NCBI RefSeq assembly: GCF_001613205.1
Contig: NZ_BDBX01000052.1
Coordinates: 1 to 64,000 of the forward strand
Direction of reading: 5' to 3'
From: Nocardia sienata NBRC 100364
Lineage (GTDB): Bacteria; Actinomycetota; Actinomycetes; Mycobacteriales; Mycobacteriaceae
Length of the DNA stretch: 64,000 bases
Within the stretch, counting starts at the first letter, position 1; each line of letters opens with the position of its first letter. Position numbers and translations under genes: made by a program. The notes below the pieces were generated by a model that ran no database searches, had not been told where the DNA came from, and saw nothing but the letters and a program-made list of their open reading frames with translations. Of this stretch, positions 18,514 to 26,655 are shown one piece after another.

Positions 18514-18548
18514 GGACGGCCGGTCGCCTGTGCGGCGACCGGCCGTCC
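18514..18548 (-). terminator. Strong hairpin terminator
   Basis: Perfect 15-base arms (18514-18528 and 18534-18548; GGACGGCCGGTCGCC and its complement) close a 5-base loop. It lies about 60 bases beyond the 3' end of the coiled-coil gene and before the sdh leader, separating the two minus-strand units. Confidence 0.75.
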
Positions 18549-18610
18549 GAAGATCATCGGGTTGCGGCCCGATGTCCGGTGCTCAGTTATCCGGTGGTGA
18601 ACCTGCCCGG

Positions 18611-18901
18611 CTACTGGGTGCGGGGCCGCGAGTGGAAGCCGAGGCCCTCGTCCTGCGCGCCCATCCACGCCGATTCGTCGGATTTGCTGTCCGGGACATA
18701 GATGGGTTCCTGGCCGCGGCGGGCCGCCACCTGCGGTGGTGGGCTCTTCTCCAGTTCGTCTGCATCGATGCAGAGCCGTTCCAGATCGTTCTCCAGCCGG
18801 CGCACGGAGCCGGCGTCTCCATAATGGGTGCGCAGCGCCCCGATGGAGTGGCGAAGCTGATTTACGGCGTATCGGAGTTCCGCGATGTCGCTACGGGTCA
18901 T
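18611..18901 (-). CDS. Small coiled-coil protein of unknown function
   Basis: A 96-residue protein starting MTRSDIAELRYAVNQLRHSI. A heptad-like helix continues through RRLENDLERLCIDADELEK, so a coiled-coil dimer is likely for residues 5-55. A flexible tail (SPPPQVAARRGQEPIYVPDS) follows. AGGAGGT precedes ATG 18901, deciding it over an upstream ATG at 18985. No enzyme motif is seen. It is monocistronic, bounded downstream by a strong terminator. Confidence 0.75.
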   Translation of the reverse strand: MTRSDIAELRYAVNQLRHSIGALRTHYGDAGSVRRLENDLERLCIDADELEKSPPPQVAARRGQEPIYVPDSKSDESAWMGAQDEGLGFHSRPRTQ

Positions 18902-19143
18902 GGATACCTCCTGAGTTGCTAACCGGTCGCGGTGTGAACGCCGCCCGGACTGCGCCGGCCGTCCGGCGTACTTGTGACCGACCACACAAGGTGATCTACA
19001 ACACAGTACGGCAAAATCCTGATTCCGGCTCGTCCGATGATCAAGATCGGGTTTCGGTTTGGGAGCCGGTGTGCACGACTCGACCGGTGGCCGGTGTCGC
19101 GCCGTAGGAACGTATGCGTATGTCTAGCTCCAAGGGAAGAAGT

Positions 19144-19183
19144 GCGTATAAAACGCTCGACCTGAGTCGAGCGAAGTATATGC
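19144..19183. terminator. AT-rich hairpin between the AAA ATPase and coiled-coil genes
   Basis: Core arms CGCTCGAC-CTGA-GTCGAGCG (19154-19173) are flanked by GCGTATA and TATATGC, which pair with one mismatch, extending the stem. It lies about 120 bases after the 3' end of the ATPase gene. The 18902-19300 stretch holds no other convincing gene. Several TATGCGT-like words around it (19108-19188) could also be a regulator site. Confidence 0.4.
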
Positions 19184-19300
19184 GTCTCTAGTCGAATCGC
19201 TAGATGCTGGCATAAAGACAAAGAGGTGACCCCGGTCGGGCTCGGAGCATGGCTTCCAGGAAGTCTCGTAGTGAATCCGATAGATCGCCGACATGGCCGG

Positions 19301-20488
19301 TCAGATGGTGACGCTGCGCAGGTAGCGCCCGAAATGCGGGACGGTGAACCCGATGGTGCCGCGCTCCGCGGAGTAGATGAGTCCCTTTTTGATCAGTCCG
19401 TCGCGGGCCGGGGACAGCGATGCGGGCTTGCGGCCCAGTTCGGCGGCCACCGCCGAGGTGGCGACCGGGCCGTCGTCACCGGACAGGTCCGCCATCGCGC
19501 GCATGTACTCGCGTTCGGCGGGTGTCGCCCGTTCGTACCGGGAGCCGAAGAACCCGACTGCGAGCTCTTCCTCGGCGGCCGGCGCCGCCACCTCGACATC
19601 CTCGGCGGTGATCGGGCTGCCCGGCGCCTGGTCCCAGGTCGCCTTGCCGTAGGCCTGCACGAAATACGGATACCCGTCGGCTTTGCGATAGAGCGCGGTG
19701 AGCGCCTCGTCGGCGAATTTCACGTCCTCGCGCTCGGCCGGCGCGATCAGCGCGCGGTCGGCCGACTCGCGGTCCAGTCGGTCGATGCGGTGATAGCTGA
19801 AGAGTCGTTCGGAATAGCTCTTGGACGCGGACAGGACTGCCGGCAGATGTGGCAGTCCCGCTCCGACCACGATCAGCGGCGCGGTGTCCTGACCGAGTTC
19901 GTGGCACGCGCCGCAGATGGCCGAGATATCGGCCGGACCCAGATCCTGCATTTCGTCGATGAAGACAGCGATACCCGCGCCGACGTCCTGGGCCAGCGCC
20001 GCGGCCTCCGTCAGCAGTTCCACCAGGTCGATTTCGATATCGCCGGAATCGGCGCGACCGGTCACGGCCGGTACGTCGATTCCCGGTTGCCACCGCTCCC
20101 GCATGCCCTTGTCCGCGGTCGCGCGCAGCGCGAACGCTTTGAGAATGCCCAGGAAATCGTCGATCCGTTCCTGGTTGTGATGGTTTTTGGCGATGGCCCG
20201 CGCGGCCGTGTGCAGAGCCGAGGACAGTGGCCGGCGCAGGCCCTGGTCCGGGCGGGCCTCTATCTTGCCGGTACCCCAGCCCCGGGAAACCGCGGCCGAG
20301 CGCAGCTGGTTGAGAAGCACAGTCTTCCCGACGCCGCGCAGTCCGGTGAGCACGACACTGCGCTCCGGACGACCCCGGGCAATCCGTTCGAGGACGATAT
20401 CGAACGCGTCGAGCTGTTTGTCGCGTCCGGCGAGTTCCGGTGGACGCTGACCGGCGCCGGGCGCATACGGGTTCCGCACAGGGTCCAT
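19301..20488 (-). CDS. AAA/STAND-type ATPase
   Basis: A 395-residue cytoplasmic ATPase. Walker A is LRGVGKTVLLNQL (about residues 50-62) and Walker B is IAVFIDEMQDLG (about 168-179). A sensor-like segment LIVVGAGLPHLPAVL follows. The C-terminal 130 residues look like a winged-helix module (VATSAVAAELGRKPASLSPARDGLIKKGLI). This ORC/AAA-16-like layout is common in actinobacterial proteins of unknown role. Binding to DNA or another ligand through the C-terminus is inferred. No partner gene adjoins. Confidence 0.8.
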   Translation of the reverse strand: MDPVRNPYAPGAGQRPPELAGRDKQLDAFDIVLERIARGRPERSVVLTGLRGVGKTVLLNQLRSAAVSRGWGTGKIEARPDQGLRRPLSSALHTAARAIAKNHHNQERIDDFLGILKAFALRATADKGMRERWQPGIDVPAVTGRADSGDIEIDLVELLTEAAALAQDVGAGIAVFIDEMQDLGPADISAICGACHELGQDTAPLIVVGAGLPHLPAVLSASKSYSERLFSYHRIDRLDRESADRALIAPAEREDVKFADEALTALYRKADGYPYFVQAYGKATWDQAPGSPITAEDVEVAAPAAEEELAVGFFGSRYERATPAEREYMRAMADLSGDDGPVATSAVAAELGRKPASLSPARDGLIKKGLIYSAERGTIGFTVPHFGRYLRSVTI

Positions 20489-20733
20489 ACCCTGACACCG
20501 TAGCGAACCGATAGGGAAATCTGGCGGTATCTATACCGGGTCCTAGAGATGCCCGGCGGGTATCCGGCGTCCCACGGGTCGCCGCGTCGCGAATTCGGCG
20601 GACACGCCCGGACGAGACCTGCGCGTGATCTGCCGCCGAACCGAAAAACGCTCTCGCGCCGACGTTTTACAGGTGTACTCCCTGATGGCGCGAAAAGGAC
20701 GCCCGTTCGGCTGGACAACACCGGGGAGGCATC

Positions 20734-20749
20734 GTAACCTTCTTGTGAC
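20734..20749 (+). promoter_or_regulatory. Possible MtrA-type direct repeat before the NlpC/P60 gene
   Basis: GTAAC-N6-GTGAC lies 128 bases upstream of the endopeptidase start. Actinobacterial MtrA recognises spaced GTAAC/GTCAC-type repeats and controls cell-wall hydrolases, so the target is apt. The motif is short and could be chance. The rest of 20489-20876 shows no gene. Confidence 0.3.
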
Positions 20750-20876
20750 TTAGTGGAGTCGAGTCGTTTCGTAAGTGAGGCGGCGCCACTGGTCACCGCC
20801 GCAGTCGGCCGCCGCGAATCGAGTAGGACGCGCGACCGGAGCGGCGGGAGAGCACGAAGATCGGAGACGTAGCTCG

Positions 20877-21518
20877 GTGGGTAAGCACAGCTTGCAGCGA
20901 GAATCCAAGCTGCCTAATTCTGTCAAGGGCGCACTGGTCATGGGCACGCTGGCCGCGACTACGGGCACGATGCCCGCGATCGCCTCGGCCGCGACGACCA
21001 CGATCGACGTTCCCGGTATCGGCAAATTCGACGTCGAGGTACCGGACCAGTTCGCCGCCCAGGCCGACCAGCTCAACCAGCAGCTGAACCAGGCCCTCGA
21101 GCAGGCTCCGCACGCCATGCCCGCCGCTCCCGCTCTGCCCAACTTCGCGCCGCCCGCCCCGGTCCAGCAGCAGACTCTCGGCGATATCGCGCTCGACGCC
21201 GCCAAGACCAAGGTCGGCGCCATGTACTCCTGGGGCGCGGCCGGTCCGGCCAACTTCGACTGCTCCGGCCTGGTCCAGTGGGCCTACAAGCAGGCGGGTA
21301 TCAAGCTGCCTCGTACCAGCTTCGAACAGTCCCATGTGGGCGCGCCGGTGGCCTTCTCCAACCTGAAGCCCGGCGATATCGTCATTACCAACGGCGGCGG
21401 CCACGTCGGTATGTACGCGGGTGACGGCCTGCTGCTGAACGCGGTGCAGTCCGGTGAGCCGGTCTCCTACACCCACCTCTCCGCCGACGATGTGGTCACC
21501 GCGCGTCGTATCGTATAA
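20877..21518 (+). CDS. Secreted NlpC/P60 peptidoglycan endopeptidase
   Basis: A 213-residue secreted hydrolase of the RipA/RipD family. A signal peptide ends at AIASA (about residue 38). A short linker with Gln-rich helix (LNQQLNQALEQAP) leads to the NlpC/P60 domain, with catalytic Cys129 in NFDCSGLVQWAYKQAG and His176 in GGGHVGMYAG. It should cleave D-iGlu-DAP bonds in peptidoglycan. GTG 20877 is preferred: GGAG lies upstream and the signal peptide starts there, while a longer in-frame start at 20775 would bury it. The S4 gene follows after 3 bases, so the two are co-transcribed. Confidence 0.92.
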   Translation: MGKHSLQRESKLPNSVKGALVMGTLAATTGTMPAIASAATTTIDVPGIGKFDVEVPDQFAAQADQLNQQLNQALEQAPHAMPAAPALPNFAPPAPVQQQTLGDIALDAAKTKVGAMYSWGAAGPANFDCSGLVQWAYKQAGIKLPRTSFEQSHVGAPVAFSNLKPGDIVITNGGGHVGMYAGDGLLLNAVQSGEPVSYTHLSADDVVTARRIV

Positions 21519-21521
21519 GGG

Positions 21522-21926
21522 GTGAACCGAGCCGCTACCGAGCCGAACGGCGGCAATATCCAGGCCCGGGTCGACTCCTGGGTCTGGGCTGTCCGCCTGT
21601 TCAAGACCAGATCGGCTGCGGCGGCCGCCTGTCGAGGCGGCCATGTGCGTGTGAACGGTGCAACGGCCAAACCCGCACAGCCGGTACGTCCGGGTGACGA
21701 GATCCGCATCCGCAACAACGGTGTCGAGCGGATCGTCATCGTGGAACGGGTGATCACGAAACGGGTAGGTGCTCCGATCGCCGCCCAATGCCTGATCGAC
21801 CGCAGTCCACCGCCTCCGCCCAAGGAAGTTCTGGCCGCCCTGCCGCAACGAGACCGCGGGTCCGGGCGTCCGACGAAGCGGCAACGCCGTGAAACCGACC
21901 GGCTGCTCGGCCGGACCGAGCACTGA
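21522..21926 (+). CDS. S4-domain RNA-binding protein (Hsp15-like)
   Basis: A 134-residue protein with an S4 domain: RVDSWVWAVRLFKTRSAAAAACRGGHVRVNGATAKPAQPVRPGDEI in outline, covering residues 15-60. The C-terminus is basic (GRPTKRQRRETDRLL). Hsp15 (HslR) binds free 50S subunits carrying nascent chains and recycles stalled ribosomes; a similar role is likely. GTG starts 3 bases after the endopeptidase stop, so expression is coupled to that gene, an unusual pairing. Confidence 0.9.
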   Translation: MNRAATEPNGGNIQARVDSWVWAVRLFKTRSAAAAACRGGHVRVNGATAKPAQPVRPGDEIRIRNNGVERIVIVERVITKRVGAPIAAQCLIDRSPPPPPKEVLAALPQRDRGSGRPTKRQRRETDRLLGRTEH

Positions 21927-21982
21927 ATCGCCGTTTCCCGAATCCATCGTCCATCTGCTCGCGCAACGGTAGACCTCGGTCT

Positions 21983-22031
21983 CTGACGAATCCGTGAGGC
22001 CCACGTGCTCGGGCCGCGCCGGATTCGTCAG
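21983..22031. terminator. Bidirectional terminator between convergent genes
   Basis: Perfect 12-base arms CTGACGAATCCG (21983-21994) and complement (22020-22031) with a 25-base loop. The right arm overlaps the stop codon of the AT-KR gene, and the left lies after the S4 gene. Confidence 0.6.
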
Positions 22032-24016
22032 CGCTCGCGGGCACCTGCGGCGGGTTCGGAGAAATCGACCTCCTCCGTATACGCCCAGGATCCGTCGGCT
22101 GTCGCAACGGCCGGCCGGGGCGCTCCGATGACCGGGGTGGAGAACACCGCGATGAAAGCGACCGGGTCGGCCGCGGTGAGTTCGATGAGATGGGCAGCCG
22201 ATGCCGAGATCCGGGCGAATCGGCGCGCCAGCCGGCTCGCGTCGAGTGCCGGGCCATGTTGCGCATCTCGGTGCTCGCCCGCGGCCTCCGATACTGTGTG
22301 TGCCGAACCGGTTGCGATATAGCCGGATACGGCGGTACCGACCACCGTGTCCTCGAAAACCTGTGCCGCATGGACTACTCCGCGAATGGTGCACCCGGTT
22401 TCCCGGATATCGCGCAGCGCGTTGTCCAGATCGTGACGGTCGGCGGTATCGCAGTGCACCACTACGATTCGCTCTTCGAACCCCTCGAGCAGTGGCGGAA
22501 CCGGACGTGGCGAACGTGTCGGCACCACCACATCGCGAGCCCCCGCGGCGAGCAGACGGCGCACCATCACCGAGCCGAGGGCACCCAGACCTCCACTGAC
22601 GACATAGGTTCCGGCCCGATCGATCACCATCGGTGGATCGAGGGCGACTCGCCCGGCCATGAAGCGGATAGCCCTATTGGCATCGACCACCCGCGTCCAT
22701 GCGATGATATCTGTGGGTGGGGGGTCATCGGCGAGCCGTATCGATGCCAGCGTTGCGGCACCCGTGACCTCCGCCCGCAAATCCTCTCCCTTCGATCGGC
22801 CGTCGGGCTCGGCCGTGACAGTGGGCCCGGCCGGTCGCGGTTTTGCCGCAGCCGTAGCGCGACCATCGAAACACCCTGTCGGGGAGCCTGTTCCGCTTCC
22901 CGACGGCTCCGTCCATCCCTCGGCCGGTGCCATGGTCCGGGTGTCTGTTCCAGTAGCCGGCCGGCGCTCGATACCGTTGCGGCCGTTCTCCCACCCCCCG
23001 CTCGCTGTCGCGCCCAGCGCTCGTGCCGCGTGGAGTTGGGCCAGGCAGGTGAGGAAGGCGGTGCCTTCGTCCGTGCTGTCCGCGGCGCCGTAGGTGGTGT
23101 GCGCGAATTGCGGTATCGCCCGGACGGCCGCGGCGAGTTGTGGTTCGGGCCCGACCTCCAGAATTATCGCCATCCCGTCGCCGGCTGCCCGCCGCAGCGC
23201 CGCGTCGAGTTCGACTCGGCCGGTGAGGTTGTCGGCCCAGTACCCGGCGGACATAACGGCCGCGTCGACGACGGTGCCCGGATATGTGCTGGAGTAGAGC
23301 GGTAGGAGCGGGGCCGTCGACCGGATCGGGCCGAGGTCGTCGAGCAACCGCGGTATCACCTCGGTCATGGCCGAGCTGTGCGCGGGATGATCCCGCAGGG
23401 TGCGGGCGGCGACGATACCGCGGCGCTCGGCGCGGCGCACCACCACGTCCACATAGCGAGAAGTACCGGTGACCAGCACCGACCGCGGGCCGTTGACCGC
23501 GGTGACGGCGACCTTCCCCTCCAGCGGTCGTACCAGGCGGATCACCTCGGCCTCCGAGGCCAGCAGTTCGGCCGTCGCGCTGGAACCCGCCGGCCGGGCC
23601 GTCGCGCGCCCGCGCGCCACTGCCACTTTCGCGGCTTCGGCCAGGGGCAGCACACCGGCGGTTACCGCCGCGGCGATCTCACCCGTACCGTGACCGACGG
23701 CGGCGTCCGGCCGGGCGCCCCACGCGGTCAGCAGTTCGGCGAGTGCCACCTGGTAGACGAACAGGGCGGGTTGGGCGAATTCCGGATGTGTCAGCGGCTC
23801 GGCGGCATCCGGGCCGGGGAGGTATCCACCGGGCAGGCGGAAGCCGTATCGGGGAGTCCAGACGCGGGGGCCGCCGGCGGCGATGATCGCGTCACCGGCG
23901 GCGGTGACCGCGTCCGCGAAGACCGGATAGCGGCCGGCCAGCGTCCTGCCCATTCGCTCGTGTTCCCCGCCTTCGCCCGGGAACAGGAAGAGCACTCCCT
24001 GGGGAGGACCGATCAT
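22028..24016 (-). CDS. Degenerate acyltransferase-ketoreductase (polyketide synthase-like) protein
   Basis: A 662-residue protein joining an AT domain (about 8-335) to the C-terminal half of a KR domain (about 440-635). In the AT domain the nucleophile motif GHSxG reads GHGTG, so Ser is replaced by Gly110; the later His213 remains. In the KR domain the nucleotide loop GTYVVSGGLGALG and RGVVHAA are kept, but no Tyr follows Ser626 at the expected place (GAPRPAVATADG), and the SDR core is short. A Pro/Gly/Thr-rich linker joins them. No KS, ACP or thioesterase adjoins. It is probably not an active extender-loading module. It may be a scavenged scaffold or a decaying remnant with an intact frame. 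Confidence 0.8.
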   Translation of the reverse strand: MIGPPQGVLFLFPGEGGEHERMGRTLAGRYPVFADAVTAAGDAIIAAGGPRVWTPRYGFRLPGGYLPGPDAAEPLTHPEFAQPALFVYQVALAELLTAWGARPDAAVGHGTGEIAAAVTAGVLPLAEAAKVAVARGRATARPAGSSATAELLASEAEVIRLVRPLEGKVAVTAVNGPRSVLVTGTSRYVDVVVRRAERRGIVAARTLRDHPAHSSAMTEVIPRLLDDLGPIRSTAPLLPLYSSTYPGTVVDAAVMSAGYWADNLTGRVELDAALRRAAGDGMAIILEVGPEPQLAAAVRAIPQFAHTTYGAADSTDEGTAFLTCLAQLHAARALGATASGGWENGRNGIERRPATGTDTRTMAPAEGWTEPSGSGTGSPTGCFDGRATAAAKPRPAGPTVTAEPDGRSKGEDLRAEVTGAATLASIRLADDPPPTDIIAWTRVVDANRAIRFMAGRVALDPPMVIDRAGTYVVSGGLGALGSVMVRRLLAAGARDVVVPTRSPRPVPPLLEGFEERIVVVHCDTADRHDLDNALRDIRETGCTIRGVVHAAQVFEDTVVGTAVSGYIATGSAHTVSEAAGEHRDAQHGPALDASRLARRFARISASAAHLIELTAADPVAFIAVFSTPVIGAPRPAVATADGSWAYTEEVDFSEPAAGARER

Positions 24017-24257
24017 CGTAGTGACACTGTGGAAAGCCGGACTGCCTGGCGGCCGTGGCGAGCGGATGGCCTCACGACTCGATTATGCCGGAGAAATCCG
24101 GGTATTCGGTTTCCCGAACAGGTTGGCGCCGTGCGGCTTCCATGATCGACGGTCTGGACCGATCGGCCGGTGGATGTCTGCGTAGCGGCTACGATCACCG
24201 CGGAACTCACCCCGGCTGTCGCTACTGGTTCGCGGGCCCGGCCGGTACCGTTGCCGT

Positions 24258-25211
24258 GTGGCCGATTCCGCCGACGGACGAACCCCCACCCTCCCGACTC
24301 TGCTGCGCTGCTGTGCGGCACTGGCCGCCACCCCGGCGCGACTGCTGCGTCCGCGGCGAGCCGATACCGATTTCCTGGCGCGGTTGGAGTCCGCCCCGTT
24401 GCCGGCGGCCCGCGCGAGTGTGGAGCTGACCGTGCTCGTGCAGGGGCGGATGTCGGCACCGACGACCATCGTCGCCGAGGGGGTGCGCAGTCTCGGACAT
24501 CTGCCCATGGCGATGGGTGCCTATATCGTCGAGCATCCTTCTGCGCGATTCATCGTGGACCCCGCCCTGTGCGCGCATGTGCACCGGCGGGTGCTGCCGG
24601 GGCTACCCTTCCCGATTCCGTCGCTGGTGGCCCCGGACGAACCGGTACTCGGGCTGGCGGACGCACTGGCCGCGCGCGATCTCGATCCTGCCACCGTCGA
24701 TTTCGTCCTGCCCACCCACCTGCACTGGGATCATATTTCCGGAGTGCTCGAATTGCCGGATTCGGTTCCGGTGCGGTTGCCTTCGGCGGAACTGGGCTGG
24801 GCGCTGCGGGGTCCACACGCTCCGGCCGGGGTGGTGCGGGGGCCGCTACAGGGTCGGCCGCTGGAGCCCTTGGAGCTCGACGGCCCGCCGATACTCACCT
24901 TCGCGCACAGCCTGGATCTGTTCGGGGACGGTTCGGTACTGCTCGTGGACCTGGCCGGGCACACCCCGGGCAGTATCGGCGTACTGCTGGCCACGAGTGA
25001 CGGGCGCCGGGTGCTGCTCGCCGGTGACTCGGTGTGGAACCGGCTGCAGATCGAACTGATCCGGGAGAAGGCGCCCATGCCCGGGCAATTGTTCGACGCC
25101 GACCGCGATATCGCCTTCGAGACCATCCATCGGTTGCACGCGCTGCCCGACGGAATCGAGGTGGTCGCCGCGCACGACTACGACGCTGTGGCCGCGCTCG
25201 CGGCACACTGA
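24258..25211 (+). CDS. Metallo-beta-lactamase fold hydrolase
   Basis: A 317-residue protein with the zinc signature THLHWDHISG (about 154-163), a later DLAGHTPGSIGVLL with the third-site His, then LLAGDSVW and a terminal VVAAHDYDAV. The first 70 residues are basic and Arg-rich with no signal peptide. Family members hydrolyse thioesters, lactones or phosphodiesters; the substrate is unknown. GTG 24258 is the first reasonable start. It diverges from the AT-KR gene over a 241-base gap, and a hairpin terminator follows it. Confidence 0.85.
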   Translation: MADSADGRTPTLPTLLRCCAALAATPARLLRPRRADTDFLARLESAPLPAARASVELTVLVQGRMSAPTTIVAEGVRSLGHLPMAMGAYIVEHPSARFIVDPALCAHVHRRVLPGLPFPIPSLVAPDEPVLGLADALAARDLDPATVDFVLPTHLHWDHISGVLELPDSVPVRLPSAELGWALRGPHAPAGVVRGPLQGRPLEPLELDGPPILTFAHSLDLFGDGSVLLVDLAGHTPGSIGVLLATSDGRRVLLAGDSVWNRLQIELIREKAPMPGQLFDADRDIAFETIHRLHALPDGIEVVAAHDYDAVAALAAH

Positions 25212-25239
25212 ACCCGGGGTCCGGCCGCGGCCGGAGAGT

Positions 25240-25273
25240 GCGGGAAGCCAACCTTTCCCGGATGGCTTCCCGC
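25240..25273. terminator. Terminator between convergent genes
   Basis: GCGGGAAGCCA (25240-25250) and its perfect complement (25263-25273) with a 12-base loop, followed on the plus strand by TTTCCTG. It serves the MBL gene. Confidence 0.7.
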
Positions 25274-25345
25274 TTTCCTGCGTCGGATCGAATCGCCATT
25301 GCTCCGACGAGGCGCAGGGGTTCCGGTGCGGTGGAACCGGCCCGA

Positions 25346-26323
25346 TCAGGCCGAAGCGACGAAACCGGCCAGCCGCGCGCTGATCAGTTCCTCGGCCTCG
25401 CCGACCATGCGGCCGATGAGTTCGGCGCAGGTCGGGATGTCTTCGATCAGACCCTGGCACAGGCCGACCGACCAGATACCGGCGTCGAGGTCGCCCTCCT
25501 CGAAGACCCGCCGGCCACGGGCGCCGGACACCAGCTCGCGGACATCCTCGAACTTGCCGCCGGCCTTCTCGATCTCGACCACCTTGCGGCTCACCTCGTT
25601 GTCGGCGACCCGGGCGGTGTTGTGCATGGTGCGGAAGATCAGCTTGGTGTCGCGCTCGGAGTTGGCGACGATCTGCTCCTTGACCTTCCGGTCGATGGAG
25701 GACTCCTCGGTGCACAGGAACCGGGTCCCCATGTTCACGCCGTCGGCGCCCAGCGCCAGCGCCGCGACCAGGCCGCGGGCGTCGGCGATACCGCCGGAGG
25801 CGATGATCGGGATGGTCAGCGCGCGCGCCGCGGCGGGGATCAGCACCAGGCCCGGCACATCGTCTTCGCCGGGATGCCCGGCACATTCGAAGCCGTCGAT
25901 GCTGACCGCGTCCACACCGATCTTCTGGGCCTTGAGGGCGTGCCGGACGCTGGTGCACTTGTGCACCACCTTGATCCCGGCTTCGCGGTAGGTGGGCAGG
26001 AAGGGCTCGGGATTGCTGCCGGCGGTCTCCACGATCTTGATCCCGCTGTCCACGATCGCCCGCGCGTATTCCTCGTACGGCGGCGGGTTGATCGAGGGCA
26101 GGATGGTCAGGTTCACGCCGAACGGCTTGTCGGTGAGTTCGCGCGTGCGCTCGATCTCGCGCCGCAGGTCATCGGGCGTGGGCTGGGTCAGTGCGGTGAT
26201 GAAACCGAGCCCACCGGCGTTGGCCACGGCTGCGACGAGCTCGGCCCGGCCGACCCACATCATCCCGCCCTGCACGATCGGATGTTCGATACCGAAGGTC
26301 TCGGTGAACCTGGTCCGCAGCAT
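25346..26323 (-). CDS. Nitronate monooxygenase-like flavin enzyme (first copy)
   Basis: A 325-residue TIM-barrel FMN protein: GIEHPIVQGGMMWVGRAELVAAVANAGGLGFI at the N-terminus, DGFECAGHPGEDDV with the conserved His of the family, IIASGGIADARGLVAALALGADGVNMGTRFL for FMN phosphate binding. The family includes nitronate monooxygenases, trans-enoyl reductases such as FabK, and steroid or lipid flavin reductases. Substrate is not decidable. The 332 bases upstream (26324-26655), which separate it from the divergent fadD, hold no gene I recognise. Confidence 0.88.
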   Translation of the reverse strand: MLRTRFTETFGIEHPIVQGGMMWVGRAELVAAVANAGGLGFITALTQPTPDDLRREIERTRELTDKPFGVNLTILPSINPPPYEEYARAIVDSGIKIVETAGSNPEPFLPTYREAGIKVVHKCTSVRHALKAQKIGVDAVSIDGFECAGHPGEDDVPGLVLIPAAARALTIPIIASGGIADARGLVAALALGADGVNMGTRFLCTEESSIDRKVKEQIVANSERDTKLIFRTMHNTARVADNEVSRKVVEIEKAGGKFEDVRELVSGARGRRVFEEGDLDAGIWSVGLCQGLIEDIPTCAELIGRMVGEAEELISARLAGFVASA

Positions 26324-26655
26324 CGGTGCTCTCCTCTACTTTCGCGGATAGTCCGCGTCTGCTGCATGGTGCCACGGGTGTCAGCGCCCGATCAACCCTG
26401 GAAGTGAGTCGTGATTCGCATATGTGATGGGATCTCGTGTAGCTGGATGACGTGCAGAGCATCGGGTATCACCCCAAATACGCGCTTCAACGAGCGCGAA
26501 CTCTTTCCCCCGTCGAGTTCCTCGGAATTAACCGCTATTCGTGCCCGATTTCCTTGCCGGTGCTGATGTGAATTGTTATTCTGCCGACATGTTCACACTG
26601 CGTGTGGCGCCGGACACTCCGTGCGGCGCACGCGGTACCGAGAGGAGTACGTGGG

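Noticed and set aside
20489..20876. c-di-AMP (ydaO) riboswitch before the NlpC/P60 gene
   Set aside because: Such riboswitches precede similar genes in actinomycetes, but I could not find the conserved core here.
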